Shown piece after piece: positions 18,501-29,501 of a stretch of 64,000 nucleotides of DNA (positions within the stretch are counted from its first letter, which is position 1; every line of letters starts with the position of its first letter). The notes under the pieces were generated by a model that saw nothing but the letters and a program-made list of their open reading frames with translations, had not been told where the DNA came from and did no database searches. Source of the stretch: Azorinus chamasolen. Taxonomy: Eukaryota; Mollusca; Bivalvia; Cardiida; Solecurtidae. The translations under genes and the position numbers were made by a program. The stretch is from positions 86,051,121 to 86,115,120 of the forward strand of contig OY755244.1 of assembly GCA_963576725.1 (NCBI GenBank), read 5' to 3'.

Positions 18501-19050
18501 ACTTGCCCATTGACAAGCCATTTCAATACTGGTGAGGCGCCGAGTTACACTTCTTCCTATATTGACCAGTCTGTTTACATTTGCGAGCAATGACCCCGTC
18601 AGCAGTTTAATTTGATCTATAATACTTTTCCCAATCATATGATTGAATGACAACTCACAATTTCGATTTCAGAGCCAGTTTTACACACTTTTCTTTTAGA
18701 AAACAAGTTTTTATTTATATCTCATCGCCAGTCTGTAGTTGGTCTTAAATCTGACGAATATTCATGTGAGACAGTGACTTTATGGACGTTAATTAGTCAA
18801 GACTTTTATAGCGTCATTACAAACAAGGAACTTGGGTTTTAACTCGCCGTTTTGTACGGATCCATATTGTTTATAAAGGTTATCACCAAGTCGCCTGTAA
18901 CAGTGGAAGAGTTACAATGATAGGACGATCATATGATACGATCAATTTCTCATTTGATTTAAACAAACATAATAATAAATAATTCATAAGAATTACACCA
19001 GAACTCCCAATCCGGGACCTTTTCATTACTGTTTTACACCGACTCGCATC
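18501..19050. other. Stretch with small T4 scars only
   Basis: 18535-18560 (GGTGAGGCGCCGAGTTACAC) and 18848-18880 (TACGGATCCATATTGTTTA) are T4/T4b half-hairpin scars. No gene is supported. Confidence 0.4.
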
Positions 19051-19051
19051 T

Positions 19052-19160
19052 GCAAACAGTCTGGATCCAGATGAGACGCCGAGTAACTCGGCGTCTCATC
19101 AGGATCCACTCTGTTTGAAACTTATCCATTAGTTTCTCAAATAATTAAGCCAACTGGATA
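19052..19160 (-). mobile_element. T4b MITE fragment with intact hairpin
   Basis: GCAAACAGTCTGGATCCAGA through ACTCTGTTTGAAAC with the centre GCCGAGTAACTCGGC, then TTAGTTTCTCAAATAATTAA. The outer end is missing. Confidence 0.65.
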
Positions 19161-19284
19161 AAACTTTATTGCTGTGAATTGTTCAGCTAACATCAGTTTT
19201 AATAGCACGATAAAGGTTAGGTTAGGACTTGCAACACACGTTCGCACATTGTTTGTTGCAGTATGATGAGTCTGTCGTAATTAA

Positions 19285-19488
19285 CCCTTTCAACGCTGAA
19301 TTTTCAAATGGACTATTCCAAATTTCAAAAAAATGTCAAGCTTGCCGTGAATATTCTTTTTTTTACCAGAAACGTGTAACATAACAAGCAGTGTAGACCA
19401 TAATGATATGACTTCTCTAGGAGCCCTCTCATATGGGTCTGCACTGTTTGCAAAGAATATCATTGACTCGTTTTCCGCACTGGAAGGG
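19285..19488 (+). mobile_element. T5 MITE, full length
   Basis: TTAA (19281-19284), then CCCTTTCAACGCTGAATTTT. The right end GCACTGGAAGGG is followed by TTGG (decayed TTAA). The hairpin about 19388-19450 carries TTCTCTAGGAGCC. Sister copy at 51717-51924. Confidence 0.8.
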
Positions 19489-19689
19489 TTGGTGTTGATG
19501 TTACAAAACATACAAGGAAGAACACAATATTTATAGAGACTAATTATGGTTATTAATAAGCACACGCGCCTTTTGTCTTTGAACTTCGCCCTCTTATCTT
19601 AATATCATTTTGTTTTACATGCTGTCTGCTTAAATATGCTCGTATGTCAAAAATACGACAGGTCGGTGGTGATTCTCATACTTTAATAT

Positions 19690-20500
19690 TTCATGCTTCA
19701 AGGTTTCAAAATTTTCACTATTTCATAATTATGCATGAATTCACGATTTCCACGATTTCAACTTTATACACTCACGGGTTCGTTCAAGATTTCTGCTTCG
19801 CGAATTCACGAGTCATTTGAGTTTCGTGATTCACAATTTCAAGATTTGAATTCAACAAATTTACAATTCATTTGGATTTCATGAATTTACGAGTTCAAGC
19901 TTTATTCTTTCCGAATTCACAATTGCTTTGGGTTTTATGAATTCACGAGTTCACGATAGCAAAATTACAAATTACAACATTTTCAACTGCATGAATTCAG
20001 GAAATCGTGAATTCAACGTCACAAATTCACCATTGATTTGTGCTCCATGAATACACGAGTTCACGATTTTTCGAATACAGCTTCACAATTTCATGATTTG
20101 AACTTCATGAATGCACGATTTCAACATCATGCATTCACGAATGCAAGGCTTCAACTTCAGAAATTCACAGTTTATATGGTTCACGATTTCAACTTCATGG
20201 ATTCTTATTTGCTCGATTTCAGTTTCTTAAGTTCACTATTTGAAATTCATGAATACACAAATTTATTATTTCATATTTTTCACGATTTTTAAATTTCTGT
20301 ATGTAAAATAATAAAATTGTGAAGTCATAAAGTTGAATGATAAAAGTGTGAGGTAAAATAATGAAATTTTTAGAAGCCTAAGTAGAAATTGTGAATTCAT
20401 AAAGTTGAAATTGTGAATTCATAAAATTGTAATCGTTGATTCACGAAGATGAAATCGTTAATTCGTGAAGTTTAAATCATGAAATCGGAACTTTAATAAA
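19690..20500. repeat. AATTCACGATTTCAAC satellite, head-to-head
   Basis: Degenerate 20-45-bp units built from ATTCACGATTTCAACTTCAT run on the plus strand to about 20290. From about 20310 to 20490 the same units occur inverted (GTGAATTCATAAAGTTGAAA). The array therefore changes direction once. A frame at 20038-20292 is an artefact. Confidence 0.75.
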
Positions 20501-20527
20501 GATTAAGTTGAAATGCTGCAACATTTT

Positions 20528-20737
20528 ATATAACCCGTTACTCCATAAATACACCTTTCAACACTTTTGCAAACGGAGTAGACCCAGATCTGATGTGTGA
20601 GTGAAGAAGAAGTGAAATCTTATTTGCTTAATTAATGCAGAGTGAAGGTCATGCAGAAAGTTCCCAGATGAGCTTCCAAGCCTTACATCATGTATTAAAC
20701 TGCCACCTGTCTTAACCCATTCTGTCACCTGTCTTAA
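20528..20737 (+). mobile_element. T1 left-end fragment joined to an A3 core fragment
   Basis: 20532-20597 is a T1 left end with half hairpin. From about 20600 it is A3 (GAAGAAGTGAAATC, TTAATGCAGAGTGAAGGTCA, GCCACCTGTC). CACCTGTCTTAACC occurs twice (20704, 20727), a short duplication at the next insertion site. Confidence 0.55.
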
Positions 20738-20957
20738 CCTATTCCCTCATATTGACGACTTTTGACGACTCTGTAAAAGCCACTTTGTGAAACCATTGTG
20801 ATAAATAGAGCATTTGCTCATATAGGAGCAAATACTCTATTTATCACAATGGTTTCAAACTACAAAAATCTAAAAAATACCTTTTCTCTAGTTAATGCTC
20901 CTTTTCGGTAGATTTATTCAAAGAGGTTGTATCTAAAATAGCCTAAGAAGTAATGGG
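20738..20957 (+). mobile_element. T3 MITE, full length, inside A3
   Basis: TTAA at 20734-20737 and 20958-20961. Ends CCTATTCCCTCATATTGACG and GAAGTAATGGG. A3 3' sequence (TAATAATATTTGTTTGAGTG) follows, so the T3 occupies the TTAA of the A3 motif CCTGTCTTAA. Confidence 0.85.
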
Positions 20958-21084
20958 TTAAAACGCGTTAATAATATTTGTTTGAGTGTTCGAATGTGCA
21001 TTGTCTTACTATGCGAATTTGTGATAAATTTTGCAAGCAGTGTTCTTTAGCATAGGGAATAGGCGTCAAACCCCGAACTCTGCT

Positions 21085-21375
21085 TGTAAAGTTGATATTA
21101 CACGTTAACCGCCCCTCTTCTTACCATGGTATAGTTGATAAAGTTGATAGTCTTCCTCTTTCTATGATAACATTGTAATATGTCAACCGTCACCCCCTGT
21201 CCTTCGATATTACACGTTAACCGCTCCTCTTCTTTCCAGGGTAAACTCGATATTACTTATCAACCGCCCCTCCTCCTCCCATTTTAACATTGAAATTACA
21301 CGTCAAACACCCCTCCTCCTTTGATAATAAAGTGGATATTATACGTCAACCACCCTCATTCGACTGTAAAGTTGA
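21085..21375. repeat. Degenerate 45-65-bp tandem repeat
   Basis: GATATTACACGTTAACCGCC with CCTCTTCTTTCC is repeated about five times with drift. Non-coding. Confidence 0.6.
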
Positions 21376-21377
21376 TA

Positions 21378-21581
21378 CTGTAAAACCCCTGTAAACCGGA
21401 ATTCTAGTAGAGAAGAATTTAGATACTTTTAGGCAGGTGGCTGCTTGATACAGGGTGAAAGTCATGCAGAATGCTCCTAGAGGAGCTTTCCGCATGACTT
21501 TCACCCTGCACTAAGCTGCCAGCCGTCTCCAAGACCGATTCATGTACTGAATTTAACGCCCGGTTTAGATGGGTTTTACTG
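21378..21581 (+). mobile_element. A3 MITE, full length
   Basis: TA at 21376-21377 and 21582-21583. Ends CTGTAAAACCCCTGTAAACC and TTTAGATGGGTTTTACTG. The core GCAGAATGCTCCTAGAGGAG is nearly perfect. Confidence 0.8.
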
Positions 21582-21583
21582 TA

Positions 21584-22055
21584 TTATTTATTATTTACCT
21601 GTTTATGATTGATCTATATGAACGTTTCCTTGACTATTGGAGTGATATCGTAATTACCCGAAGTATACGGACACCGTGACCATTCTCTCTACCGCTTTGC
21701 ATAATGAAATTTTTGCATCATTTTCATAACTTTAAAGTAGACTGACATAGTAGCAAATTGTGCAGATCCTGATCAAATTGCTCCTTGGGAGCCGTTTATT
21801 CGTGGTCTACACTATCTTTCTAAGATTGTCTATCCGAATACGTAGGGTTATCACAGTAACATTGCTGTTTAAATAAGATAAAACTACTAGACACAAGTAT
21901 AACAAATAGTTTACACGTGCACGTGCATAGAGCGCAAAAATACCCATTCTTGTGCAGGAAATTTCAACTGCATTAATTGCCTTATCATTATCCGAATCTT
22001 ACAGAAGTTGTTAAAGCACAGTGCCATACAGGTGTGTATACGCATTGTGTAAGCT
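21584..22055. other. Stretch with one hairpin scar
   Basis: 21750-21830 holds a decayed T-type hairpin (GTGCAGATCCTGATCAAATT..GTCTACACTATC). Nothing else is recognised. Confidence 0.4.
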
Positions 22056-22059
22056 GTTG

Positions 22060-23040
22060 CAACATAGTCTCTTAGAGACTGTTGACAAGCAGTGTCCTTG
22101 AAACTGTTGAAATGCTGTGTCTTAGAGACCGATGAAAACCAGTGCCATTGCGTTTGTTGAAACGCAATGTATTAGACACCGTTGAAACGCAGTGTCGTTA
22201 AATTTGTTGAAACGCAATATCTTAGAGACTGTTCAAACACTGTGTCATTGAGACTGTTGAAATACAGTGTCATTAAGGTTGTTGGAAACGCAGTGTCTTT
22301 GAGATTGTTGAACCGCGATGCCATTGAGACTGTTGAAAAGTAGAATCAATGAAGTCGTTGAAACACACTCTAATTGGGATTTCTAATGACAATGTCATTA
22401 AGACTGTTAAAAAGCAGTGTAATTGAGATTGTTAAGCGCAGTGTAACTGTAATTTTTGAAACACAGTGCCATTGTGACCTTTGAAACACAGTGTCATTGA
22501 GATTGTTGCAACGCAGTATAATTAAGAATGATGAAATACAGTGCCACTGAGACTGTTGAAATGCCATGTCATTGAGATTGTTGAAACTCAGTGTTATTCA
22601 GACTGATGAAACACGGTGTCATTGGAATTGTTGGAACTCATCGTCACATAGACTGTTGAAACGCAGTGCCATTCAGACTGTTGAAATGCAGCGTCAGTGA
22701 GACATGGTATCATTGAGATTGTTGAACCGCAGTGTCTCTGACTTTGTTAAAACGCAATGCCATTGAGATTGTTGAACCGCAGTGTCTCTGACTTTGTTAA
22801 AACGCAATGTCTTGGAGGTTTTTTTCAAATGTAGTGTCTCTGACATTGTTAAAACGCAATGTCTTAGATATGTTGCAACGCAGTGTCTTATAGGAGATAT
22901 TGCAACATTGTCACTGAGACTGTTCAAACACAGCCTCATTGAAACACAGTCATTGAGATTGATGAAACGCAGTGTCAATGGAACTGTTGAAACTCAGTAT
23001 CATGTTAACATCTGAATCTGAATGTCATAGAGACTAGTAG
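22060..23040. repeat. 25-bp minisatellite (GTTGAAACGCAGTGTCATTGAGACT)
   Basis: About 38 drifting copies of a 24-26-bp unit based on TTGAAACGCAGTGTCATTGA. Frames on both strands (for example 22694-22978 minus) are read-through of the array. Confidence 0.9.
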
Positions 23041-23154
23041 TGTCTTACACGCCTTAATTCGCAGTGTCGTAGAGATGGTTGAAATGATGTCCACGCAGTT
23101 TTAACAGCGCTTTAAAACACTCGGGGGATGTTGAAATCTCGTTATATTGCATTG

Positions 23155-23500
23155 ACACACCAGTTGTTGCATGGCATTACTAAATCGCTTATTTAGGCGC
23201 ATTGCTCAATTCATATTTGAAGCGCATTGTCCAACTGATAATTAAAGCACATTGCCTAATCAATTTTCGAAGTCCATTGCCAAATCACTTATTGAAGCGC
23301 ATTGCCTAATTGATATTTAAAGCGCATTTCTCAATTAATTTGCGAAGCCCATTTCCCCCAATTAACATTGAAGCGCATTTCTCAATTATTTTTTCGAAGC
23401 GCATTGTCCACAATTGATCGTAAAAGCGCATATCCCAATTATTTTGTCCAAGCGCATTGTCCTTATTAATCTTTGAAGCGTATTTCCAAATCAATTGTTA
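23155..23500. repeat. 24-bp minisatellite (GAAGCGCATTGCCCAATT)
   Basis: About 13 copies of a unit around GAAGCGCATTGCCTAATTGA, distinct in sequence from the preceding array but similar in period. Confidence 0.85.
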
Positions 23501-23830
23501 ATGTGCACTATCGCAGGTATCGTAATTAGATCATTACAAATTATGAACCCGCCCAACCTTCCCTGCGAGATATGGTCTTGTTTGTTGAACATAAATTATT
23601 CAATTATTATTTACAACGAAATCCTGTCATTAAGGGTGGCATATATACACCGATTACTGTTCAAAGTACTTCAAGATCTACTCCTGTGAAAATGACATGT
23701 CTAAATTTGGAAAAGATGGTCACCTTAGTTCTATTTTTAAATGATATTAATCCTAGACGAATTGTTGCGAAATTTTTATTGCGTGGGAAAATATACGAAT
23801 AGTGTCTGAAGTTAATTAAACAACTCCTTT
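23501..23830. other. Stretch without a recognised element
   Basis: Overlapping plus-strand frames (23495-23689, 23572-23802) lack a clear start context or family resemblance and are not called genes. Confidence 0.35.
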
Positions 23831-24072
23831 ACCCATCACCTCATGCATATTCATGCAAGAAAAAAATGACATCATGAATATTAATCAGCTAAATTCGTAT
23901 TTAATCTTATAGAAACACATGACCGTTTTGTCCTTGGCAGAACTGTAGTATTAGATCTACATGTATATAATTCCATTGGCAAACATAACACACCCTGATC
24001 AGTTGTCTCCGATATAAGCCGTCTGATCTGGGTCTACTCTGTTTTCAAAATGCGTTTTTAAAAGGCTTAGTG
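23831..24072 (-). mobile_element. T1 MITE
   Basis: Left CCCATCACCTCATGCATATTC (decayed); right GGCTTAGTGG before TTAA (24073-24076). The hairpin has AGTTGTCTCCGATATAAGCC, mutated at the centre. Confidence 0.7.
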
Positions 24073-24254
24073 GTTAAAGATAGCATTGACTTGTAGTTCA
24101 GATCCCTCGTTTGCGGACAACACTCGTAATACAAAAGGTAATGTTTAAGTGTGTTTGTTTCAGTAGAATTATTTGCTGATCAATTCATATGTAATATCAT
24201 TCGTTGATAGAGTGCTCGACGAGTTCTTTACATGTTACTTACCACTTCATTTAA

Positions 24255-24497
24255 CCATTTCCTTGATATAAACACATTTTCACGCATTTGCAAACAGAGT
24301 AGACCCAGATTAGACTGTCGGAGCCGTCTTACATTGTATCAGGGTCTGTTCTATTTGTAAATGGATCTGAAATATAATGTTTCTGTACTTTCTAAAATGG
24401 CTACACTGTTCCACTTTCCACATTTCCTTATAACTACTTTGTTCATGAATATTCAGAAGGTATTGAAATTTGGAATGAATATAGAACAGGGAAAGGG
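24255..24497 (+). mobile_element. T2 MITE, full length
   Basis: TTAA at 24251-24254 and 24498-24501. Ends CCATTTCCTTGATATAAAC and AACAGGGAAAGGG. One hairpin arm is shortened (GATTAGACTGTCGGAGCCG). Confidence 0.8.
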
Positions 24498-24501
24498 TTA
24501 A

Positions 24502-24855
24502 AAATAATGGCATCATGAAAATTAATTACATGAATTTAAAATGGTAAATGGAAACAGGAATATCTTGCCATGACAGCACTGTAGAATCAGATATATTTTA
24601 TTCCTTAAGCAAACAGTGCAGATCCTGATCAGGTGAAATTCACATTGTGAAACCATTGTGATAAACAGAGCATTTGCTCCTATAGGTTTCAAACTAAAAA
24701 ATTCTAAAATTTTCCTTTTCTCTAGTTAATGCTCCTTTTCGGTAGATTTATTCAAAGAGGTCGGGTCTAAAAATCGCCTAGGAGAAAATAAGTTAAGGGG
24801 TTGTCTGATCTGGGTCTGCTCTGTTAGCAATGGAGTAAAACGACAGGGTTATGAA
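24502..24855 (-). mobile_element. T1 MITE with a T3 fragment inside
   Basis: T1 body and left hairpin arm (to CAGATCCTGATCAG, about 24630), then T3 sequence 24632-24796 lacking its right hairpin arm and ending AAATAAG-TTAA, then the T1 right arm (GTCTGATCTGGGTCTGC). Confidence 0.65.
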
Positions 24856-24867
24856 GTATATGATTAA

Positions 24868-24930
24868 GTTAGTACGGCCACCTTGATTCACCTATGAAGT
24901 TAGTACGGCCACCTTGATTCACCTATGAAG
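24868..24930. repeat. 31-bp direct duplication
   Basis: GAAGTTAGTACGGCCACCTT plus GATTCACCTAT occurs twice in tandem with almost no differences, so it is young. Confidence 0.8.
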
Positions 24931-25220
24931 GCTATCAAGCCAACATTGCATTCTAAAGTGCAAATCTGTTCAGATTATATTGTTTTATTGCTTGAGTTCT
25001 CACACTCAACTCAGCTTGCACTATGAACCCCTAATCCTCAATTCGATCTTCAAAAACTGTTTGTTATAACGATAACGGAGATTTTCAGCCCTATTTCTCT
25101 TCGATTTTTGTTGTTGTACCCATAAGAATTAGAGCGCCCCTGCTTCGCACCCAAGATTTAGAAATTTTAGAAGTCGATGAGATGGCTTTGTGGTCGCCTT
25201 TATGACATACTGGTTTTACA
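24931..25220. other. Stretch without a recognised element
   Basis: No repeat family or supported frame. Confidence 0.4.
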
Positions 25221-25224
25221 TTAA

Positions 25225-25413
25225 CCCTTTACTCCATAATTACGCTTTTCTACGCCTTTGTAAACAGAGTAGGAGCTGTCTGATCTTGGTCTGCTCTGTT
25301 TGCTTATGATATAATATAGATATGACTATACAGTTTCTTACATGGCCAAAAATCCCTGTGCCCATGTGCTAGTGTACGTTTATAGCCATTAATCCAGTCC
25401 ATATTCAAGACGT
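25225..25413 (+). mobile_element. T1 MITE, truncated at the right
   Basis: TTAA (25221-25224), then CCCTTTACTCCATAATTACG. Most of the left hairpin arm is deleted. The body ends near CATATTCAAGACGTCATAG, then jumps into an A-type core. Confidence 0.7.
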
Positions 25414-25414
25414 C

Positions 25415-25758
25415 ATAGAGAAAGCTCCTAATGGATGGAGCTTCTGCATGACTGTCACTCTGCAGTAACACATTCCCTCATATTGACGACTTTTGACGAC
25501 TCTGCAAACGTCACTTTGTGAAACCATTGTGATAAATAGAGCATTTGCTCCCATAGGAGCAAATGCTCTATGTATTACAATGGTTTTAAACTATAAAATT
25601 CTAATATTTTCCTTTTCTCTAGATAATGCTCTTTTTCGTTAGATTTATTCAAAGAGGTTTGATCTAAAATAGCATATGAGGTAATGGATTAAACAGTAGC
25701 CTACCTAAAAATCTAAATGCGTGTTTCCTAAAATTCCAGTTTAGATGGGGTTTACTGT
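25415..25758 (+). mobile_element. A3/A2-type MITE fragment hosting a T3
   Basis: The core AGAAAGCTCCTAATGGATGG..CTCTGCAG precedes the T3. The right end CAGTTTAGATGGGGTTTACTG plus TA follows it. Confidence 0.55.
25469..25688 (+). mobile_element. T3 MITE, full length
   Basis: Left ACATTCCCTCATATTGACG after GTAA; right GAGGTAATGG before ATTAA. The hairpin has TGCTCCCATAGGAGCA. Confidence 0.8.
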
Positions 25759-25759
25759 A

Positions 25760-26171
25760 TACAGTACAGATCCTTTAAAACGACCAATCAAATGTCTTAT
25801 TCACGATGTAGCTTAATGCAGGACAACGTGTATGCAGAAAGCTCCCATTAGAATTTTGCTGCATTACTGTTGTTCAGCATGGAGCAGCCTTCTGCATTTA
25901 ACCATTTCCTTCACCTCTGCAAACAGAGAAGACCAAGATCAGATGGCTTCTAAAGAAGCCATCTGATCATGGTCTGCTCTGTTTGCTTATGGAATATTAT
26001 AGATCTGATTCTACAGTTACTATCATGGCTAAAATATCCCTTGTGCATATGCCATTATAAGATGAACATTCATGATTTTATTAATTTTTACATGAATATG
26101 CAAAAGGGGAAGGGCTAAAGACATTTGTGTTGATTCATTAACTGACCGCTTTAGAGCGGTTGTACTATAAA
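25760..26171 (+). mobile_element. A5-type MITE interrupted by T1
   Basis: Left CAGTACAGATCCTTTAAAAC; core GCAGAAAGCTCCCATTAG. After the inserted T1 the right end CTGACCGCTTTAGAGCGGTT..ACT resumes. Confidence 0.55.
25902..26114 (+). mobile_element. T1 MITE, full length
   Basis: TTAA (25898-25901), then CCATTTCCTTCACCTCTGC. The right end GGGGAAGGG is followed by CTAA. The hairpin has GATGGCTTCTAAAGAAGCCA, a derived but still perfectly paired centre, implying compensatory or conversion change on both arms. Confidence 0.75.
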
Positions 26172-26189
26172 GGCGAATGAGCCTTGCCA

Positions 26190-27110
26190 CTAGAAAAATA
26201 TGACTGGTTCCCATTTATTACAACGAATTATGCATGTGTATTTGAATTACTGGTTCCCATTGTTTATATAGTGCATGTGCGTATGTATGACTGGTTCACA
26301 TTGTTTACAAAGTATTATGCATGTGTGTATGTGTGACTGGTTCCCATCGTTTATATGCATTATGCATGTATATTTACATTCGCCCTGCAACGTCCTTATA
26401 TAACCTTATTCTAAAAAGAAAGTTGCATAACCTCATGAACACCGGAAGCACGTCATTCATTTCTTAAATATAAGAAATACAATGGAATATAAATATAAGA
26501 AATAAATGACGTGCTCCCGGTGTTCATGGGTTATGCAACGCATAGCTTTACGAGCAAAGATTCACGTGAAGCCCTTCGGGCTTCACTAACTTTGCTCGTA
26601 AAGCTATGCGTTGCATAACCTCATGAACACCGGAAGCACGTCATTCATTTCTTAAGTGTACGTATGGCTGGTTCCTCTTGTTTATAATGAATTATGCATT
26701 ATGTACGATTGGTTCCCATTGTTTCTAATGTTTTATGCATGTGTATTTATATGACTGCATTACGATGCATATTTGACTTGTAACAGACGTGATGTAAGTG
26801 TGTATGTGTGTATGTGTGACTGGTTCCCATTGTTTATAAAGTATTATGCATGTGTGTATGTGTGGCTGGTTCCCATTCTTTATATGTATTATGCATGCGC
26901 GTATGTGTGACTGGTTCCCATTGTTTATAATGTTTTATGCATGTGTGTTTATATGACTGCATTACAGTGCATATTTGACTTGTAATAGACGTGATGTAAG
27001 TGTGTATGTGTGTATGTGTGACTGGTTCCCATTGTTTATAATGTTTTATGCATGTGTGTTTATATGACTGCATTACAGTGCATATTTGACTTGTAATAGA
27101 CGTGATGTTA
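26190..27110. repeat. GACTGGTTCCCATTG satellite
   Basis: Units of about 50-130 bp contain TGTGACTGGTTCCCATTGTT, ATGTTTTATGCATGTGTG and GCATATTTGACTTG. The last three long units (26740-27110) are nearly identical. A minus-strand frame across it is an artefact. Confidence 0.8.
26403..26660. mobile_element. Nested palindrome inserted in the satellite
   Basis: Arm a (TTGCATAACCTCATGAACAC, then CGGAAGCACGTCATTC) occurs at 26424-26468 and 26611-26655, and inverted at 26490-26540. A second arm (CGCATAGCTTTACGAGCAAA) pairs 26538-26560 with 26590-26611 around a CCCTTCGGG loop. Looks like a foldback element with one arm duplicated. Confidence 0.7.
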
Positions 27111-27167
27111 GTCTAGGATGATTTATCATGACACATTCAATTTCCAGTGCTGACAGTCTGGGTAACT

Positions 27168-27370
27168 CTTTCCCTGCAAAGCCCGACCCGACTCAACATT
27201 TGTAAACAGCGTGGACCCAGATGAGACGCCGAGTAACTCGGCGTCTCATCAGGATCCAAGCTGTTTGACACTGGGGAAATTAATTCCCAAACGTTTTTTC
27301 AGAATCTAAAGTGAATTAACATATTAGCAGATCAGAGTTTGAGCAAACATGATTTTGTTCAGCAGGCTGG
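27168..27370 (-). mobile_element. T4b MITE, reverse orientation
   Basis: CTCTTTCCCTGCAAAGCCCG end, then hairpin GACGCCGAGTAACTCGGCGTC (about 27207-27268), then the T4b tail (GAGTTTGAGCAAACATGATT). Confidence 0.65.
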
Positions 27371-27579
27371 TTGATAAATGTTCACGTAGCATTCCTCGAC
27401 TGTATATTAGTTTTAGCAAGATTAAAACAGACATTTTCAATAGACTTCTCTCTGTTTTGAAACTCTTTCACTATACCACGCAAAGGAATGGGAAAGAATT
27501 TCATCTTTAATCCCACGTCTTATTTATGATGTATTTTGGCACACCATGTTTGAAAGCATTTACGAACGAACGATAGAGT

Positions 27580-28127
27580 GATTGAGAGATAGACATACAT
27601 ACATACAATACGAAAACAGAAATGCAGGCAGTCAGTCTGTCAGTAACAGACAGACAGACAGACAGACTGACATACAGACAGACATACAGATATACAGGAC
27701 AGACAGACAGACAGACAAAACAGACAAGACAGATAGACAAACGACAAGACAGATAGATTGTTGCAGACATGCATTCAAGTCGGCAGACAGATAAATAAAA
27801 AGAGAAGCAGGGGAGAGAACGATGCATGCATTTATTGTCTTTTTGACATAGTTATATGCAAAAAACAAACCGACATACAGACAGACAAAGATACAGAAAT
27901 AGAGACATGCAGGGGCAGACTGACAGACATACGGGAAGACAGACAGACAGGCATACAGGTAGACAGACAGACAAACAAAACAGATAGATAGGCAGACAGG
28001 CAAGCAGACATACAGACAGACAAACATACAGACGGACATACATACATACATACATACATACATACATACATACATACATACATACAGACATACAGACAGA
28101 CAGACAGACAGACAGACATACAGACAT

Positions 28128-28173
<46 letters not shown>

Positions 28174-28500
28174 GGACGGACAGACGGACAGACAGACAGA
28201 CAGATAGACAGACAGACAGACAGACAGACAAACATGCAGGCAGGCAGGCAGGCAGACAGTCATGCATGCATGCAGACAGACATACAGACATGCTTGCAGG
28301 CAGACATGCAAGTATACAGACAGACAGAGACAGACAGACAGATAGAAAAATATACAGGCAGACGGATACAGATAGACAGGCTGGTATATAGACAGGCAGG
28401 TATACAGACAGACAACAGACGGACTAATGGAAGGACGGACGGACAGACAGACAGGCAGACAGAGACCAGAAGGCAGACGGATAAACAGAGAAGTGGAGGA
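27580..28500. repeat. GACA/CATA microsatellite, about 0.9 kb
   Basis: Mostly CAGA/GACA with a CATA block (28030-28090). It opens several overlapping frames up to 219 codons of C/V/L/S composition on the minus strand. These are artefacts. Confidence 0.95.
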
Positions 28501-28715
28501 GGGAACACCATATGTTTGTAGTGTGGCGGACCATATATGGGTTATGCCCGATTTTTAACCAGCACTATCAATTTTCTGAACACAAGCGATGGAACTTGAT
28601 TCTTTAATATTTTTTTTACAAATTGCAGCTGAAACAATATGATCTAATGTGGAAGTTTCTAACACACAAAACAAATTAGAAATACTAAAATGGTCGGTTT
28701 AACATCCGGTAATAC
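28500..28715. other. Stretch without a recognised element
   Basis: AT-rich; nothing recognised. Confidence 0.35.
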
Positions 28716-28716
28716 A

Positions 28717-29110
28717 ATAAAGCCTCTCTCAACCGGATTTTGAAATTAATATAAATACCGGTTTTTTAAGACAGAGTAATACAGTAAAACCTCCCTTTAA
28801 CTGCTACTAAATTGCATCAAGTATATTGTGTTAAAGGCATGTGGTTGCTTAAAGCAAGGTGAAAGTAAAACAGAACGCTCCCATAGGAGCGTTCTGTTTT
28901 ACTTTCACCTTGCTTCAAGCAGTCACCTGCCCTAAATACCAACTTATTAACACAATTTAGTGGTCGTTACAGAGAGGTTTTACTGTAGTCATGCAGAGAA
29001 AACGCCCAAAGTGAACTTTTGGCATGACTTTCACATTGCATTAAACAGCCTCCTACCTACAAAGATCCATCGTTTTCTTATTATAAGTTCGATTTAGAAG
29101 GGGTAGACTG
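28717..29110 (+). mobile_element. A3-type MITE interrupted by A1
   Basis: Left CAATAAAGCCTCTCTCAACC, then AAGACAGAGTAA. After the A1, GTCATGCAGAGAAAACGCCC..GCATGACTTTCACATTGCA and the right end TTTAGAAGGGGTAGACTG plus TA resume. Confidence 0.6.
28792..28985. mobile_element. A1 MITE, full length, nested in A3
   Basis: TA at 28790-28791 and 28986-28987. Ends CAGTAAAACCTCCCTTTAAC and GTTACAGAGAGGTTTTACTG. The core ACGCTCCCATAGGAGCGT is in a near-perfect foldback. Confidence 0.85.
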
Positions 29111-29271
29111 TATTGTCCAACAACTCGACAAGATTCGTTTTCTTATTCAGTAGGTAACAATTTAACGTTACATTCTGTAATCCATGAAGGCTGAATATTC
29201 AAAGTGGAATGGTCCATCTATGCTCAGTGAGAGAGTTCATTCGGCATGAAAGGGTATACCGGTATACTTAG

Positions 29272-29497
29272 CCCTTTCCCTGTTCTATGTTTAGTTCAAA
29301 GTTCAATACCTACTGGATAATCATTGACATAATAATGAAATATTGAAGGTGAACCATGGTAGCCATTTTAGAATATAAAGAAACAGATCTTTCAAATTCC
29401 ATCAACAAACAGAGAAGTCCCTGATCAGACGGCTCCGTCTGATCTGGGTCTACTCTGTTTGCAAATGCGTGAAAACACGTTTATATGAAGGAAAGGG
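29272..29497 (-). mobile_element. T2 MITE, reverse orientation
   Basis: CCCTTTCCCTGTTCTATG left (after TTAG); right ATGAAGGAAAGGG then TTAA (29498-29501). The hairpin centre is deleted: GATCAGACGGCTCC runs directly into GTCTGATCTGGG. Confidence 0.8.
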
Positions 29498-29501
29498 TTA
29501 A

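Noticed and set aside
27632..28291. 219-codon cysteine-rich frame
   Set aside because: GACA/CATA microsatellite artefact.
26190..28500. CRISPR-like array (direct repeats with spacers)
   Set aside because: Simple satellite and microsatellite with no unique spacers, in a eukaryotic context.
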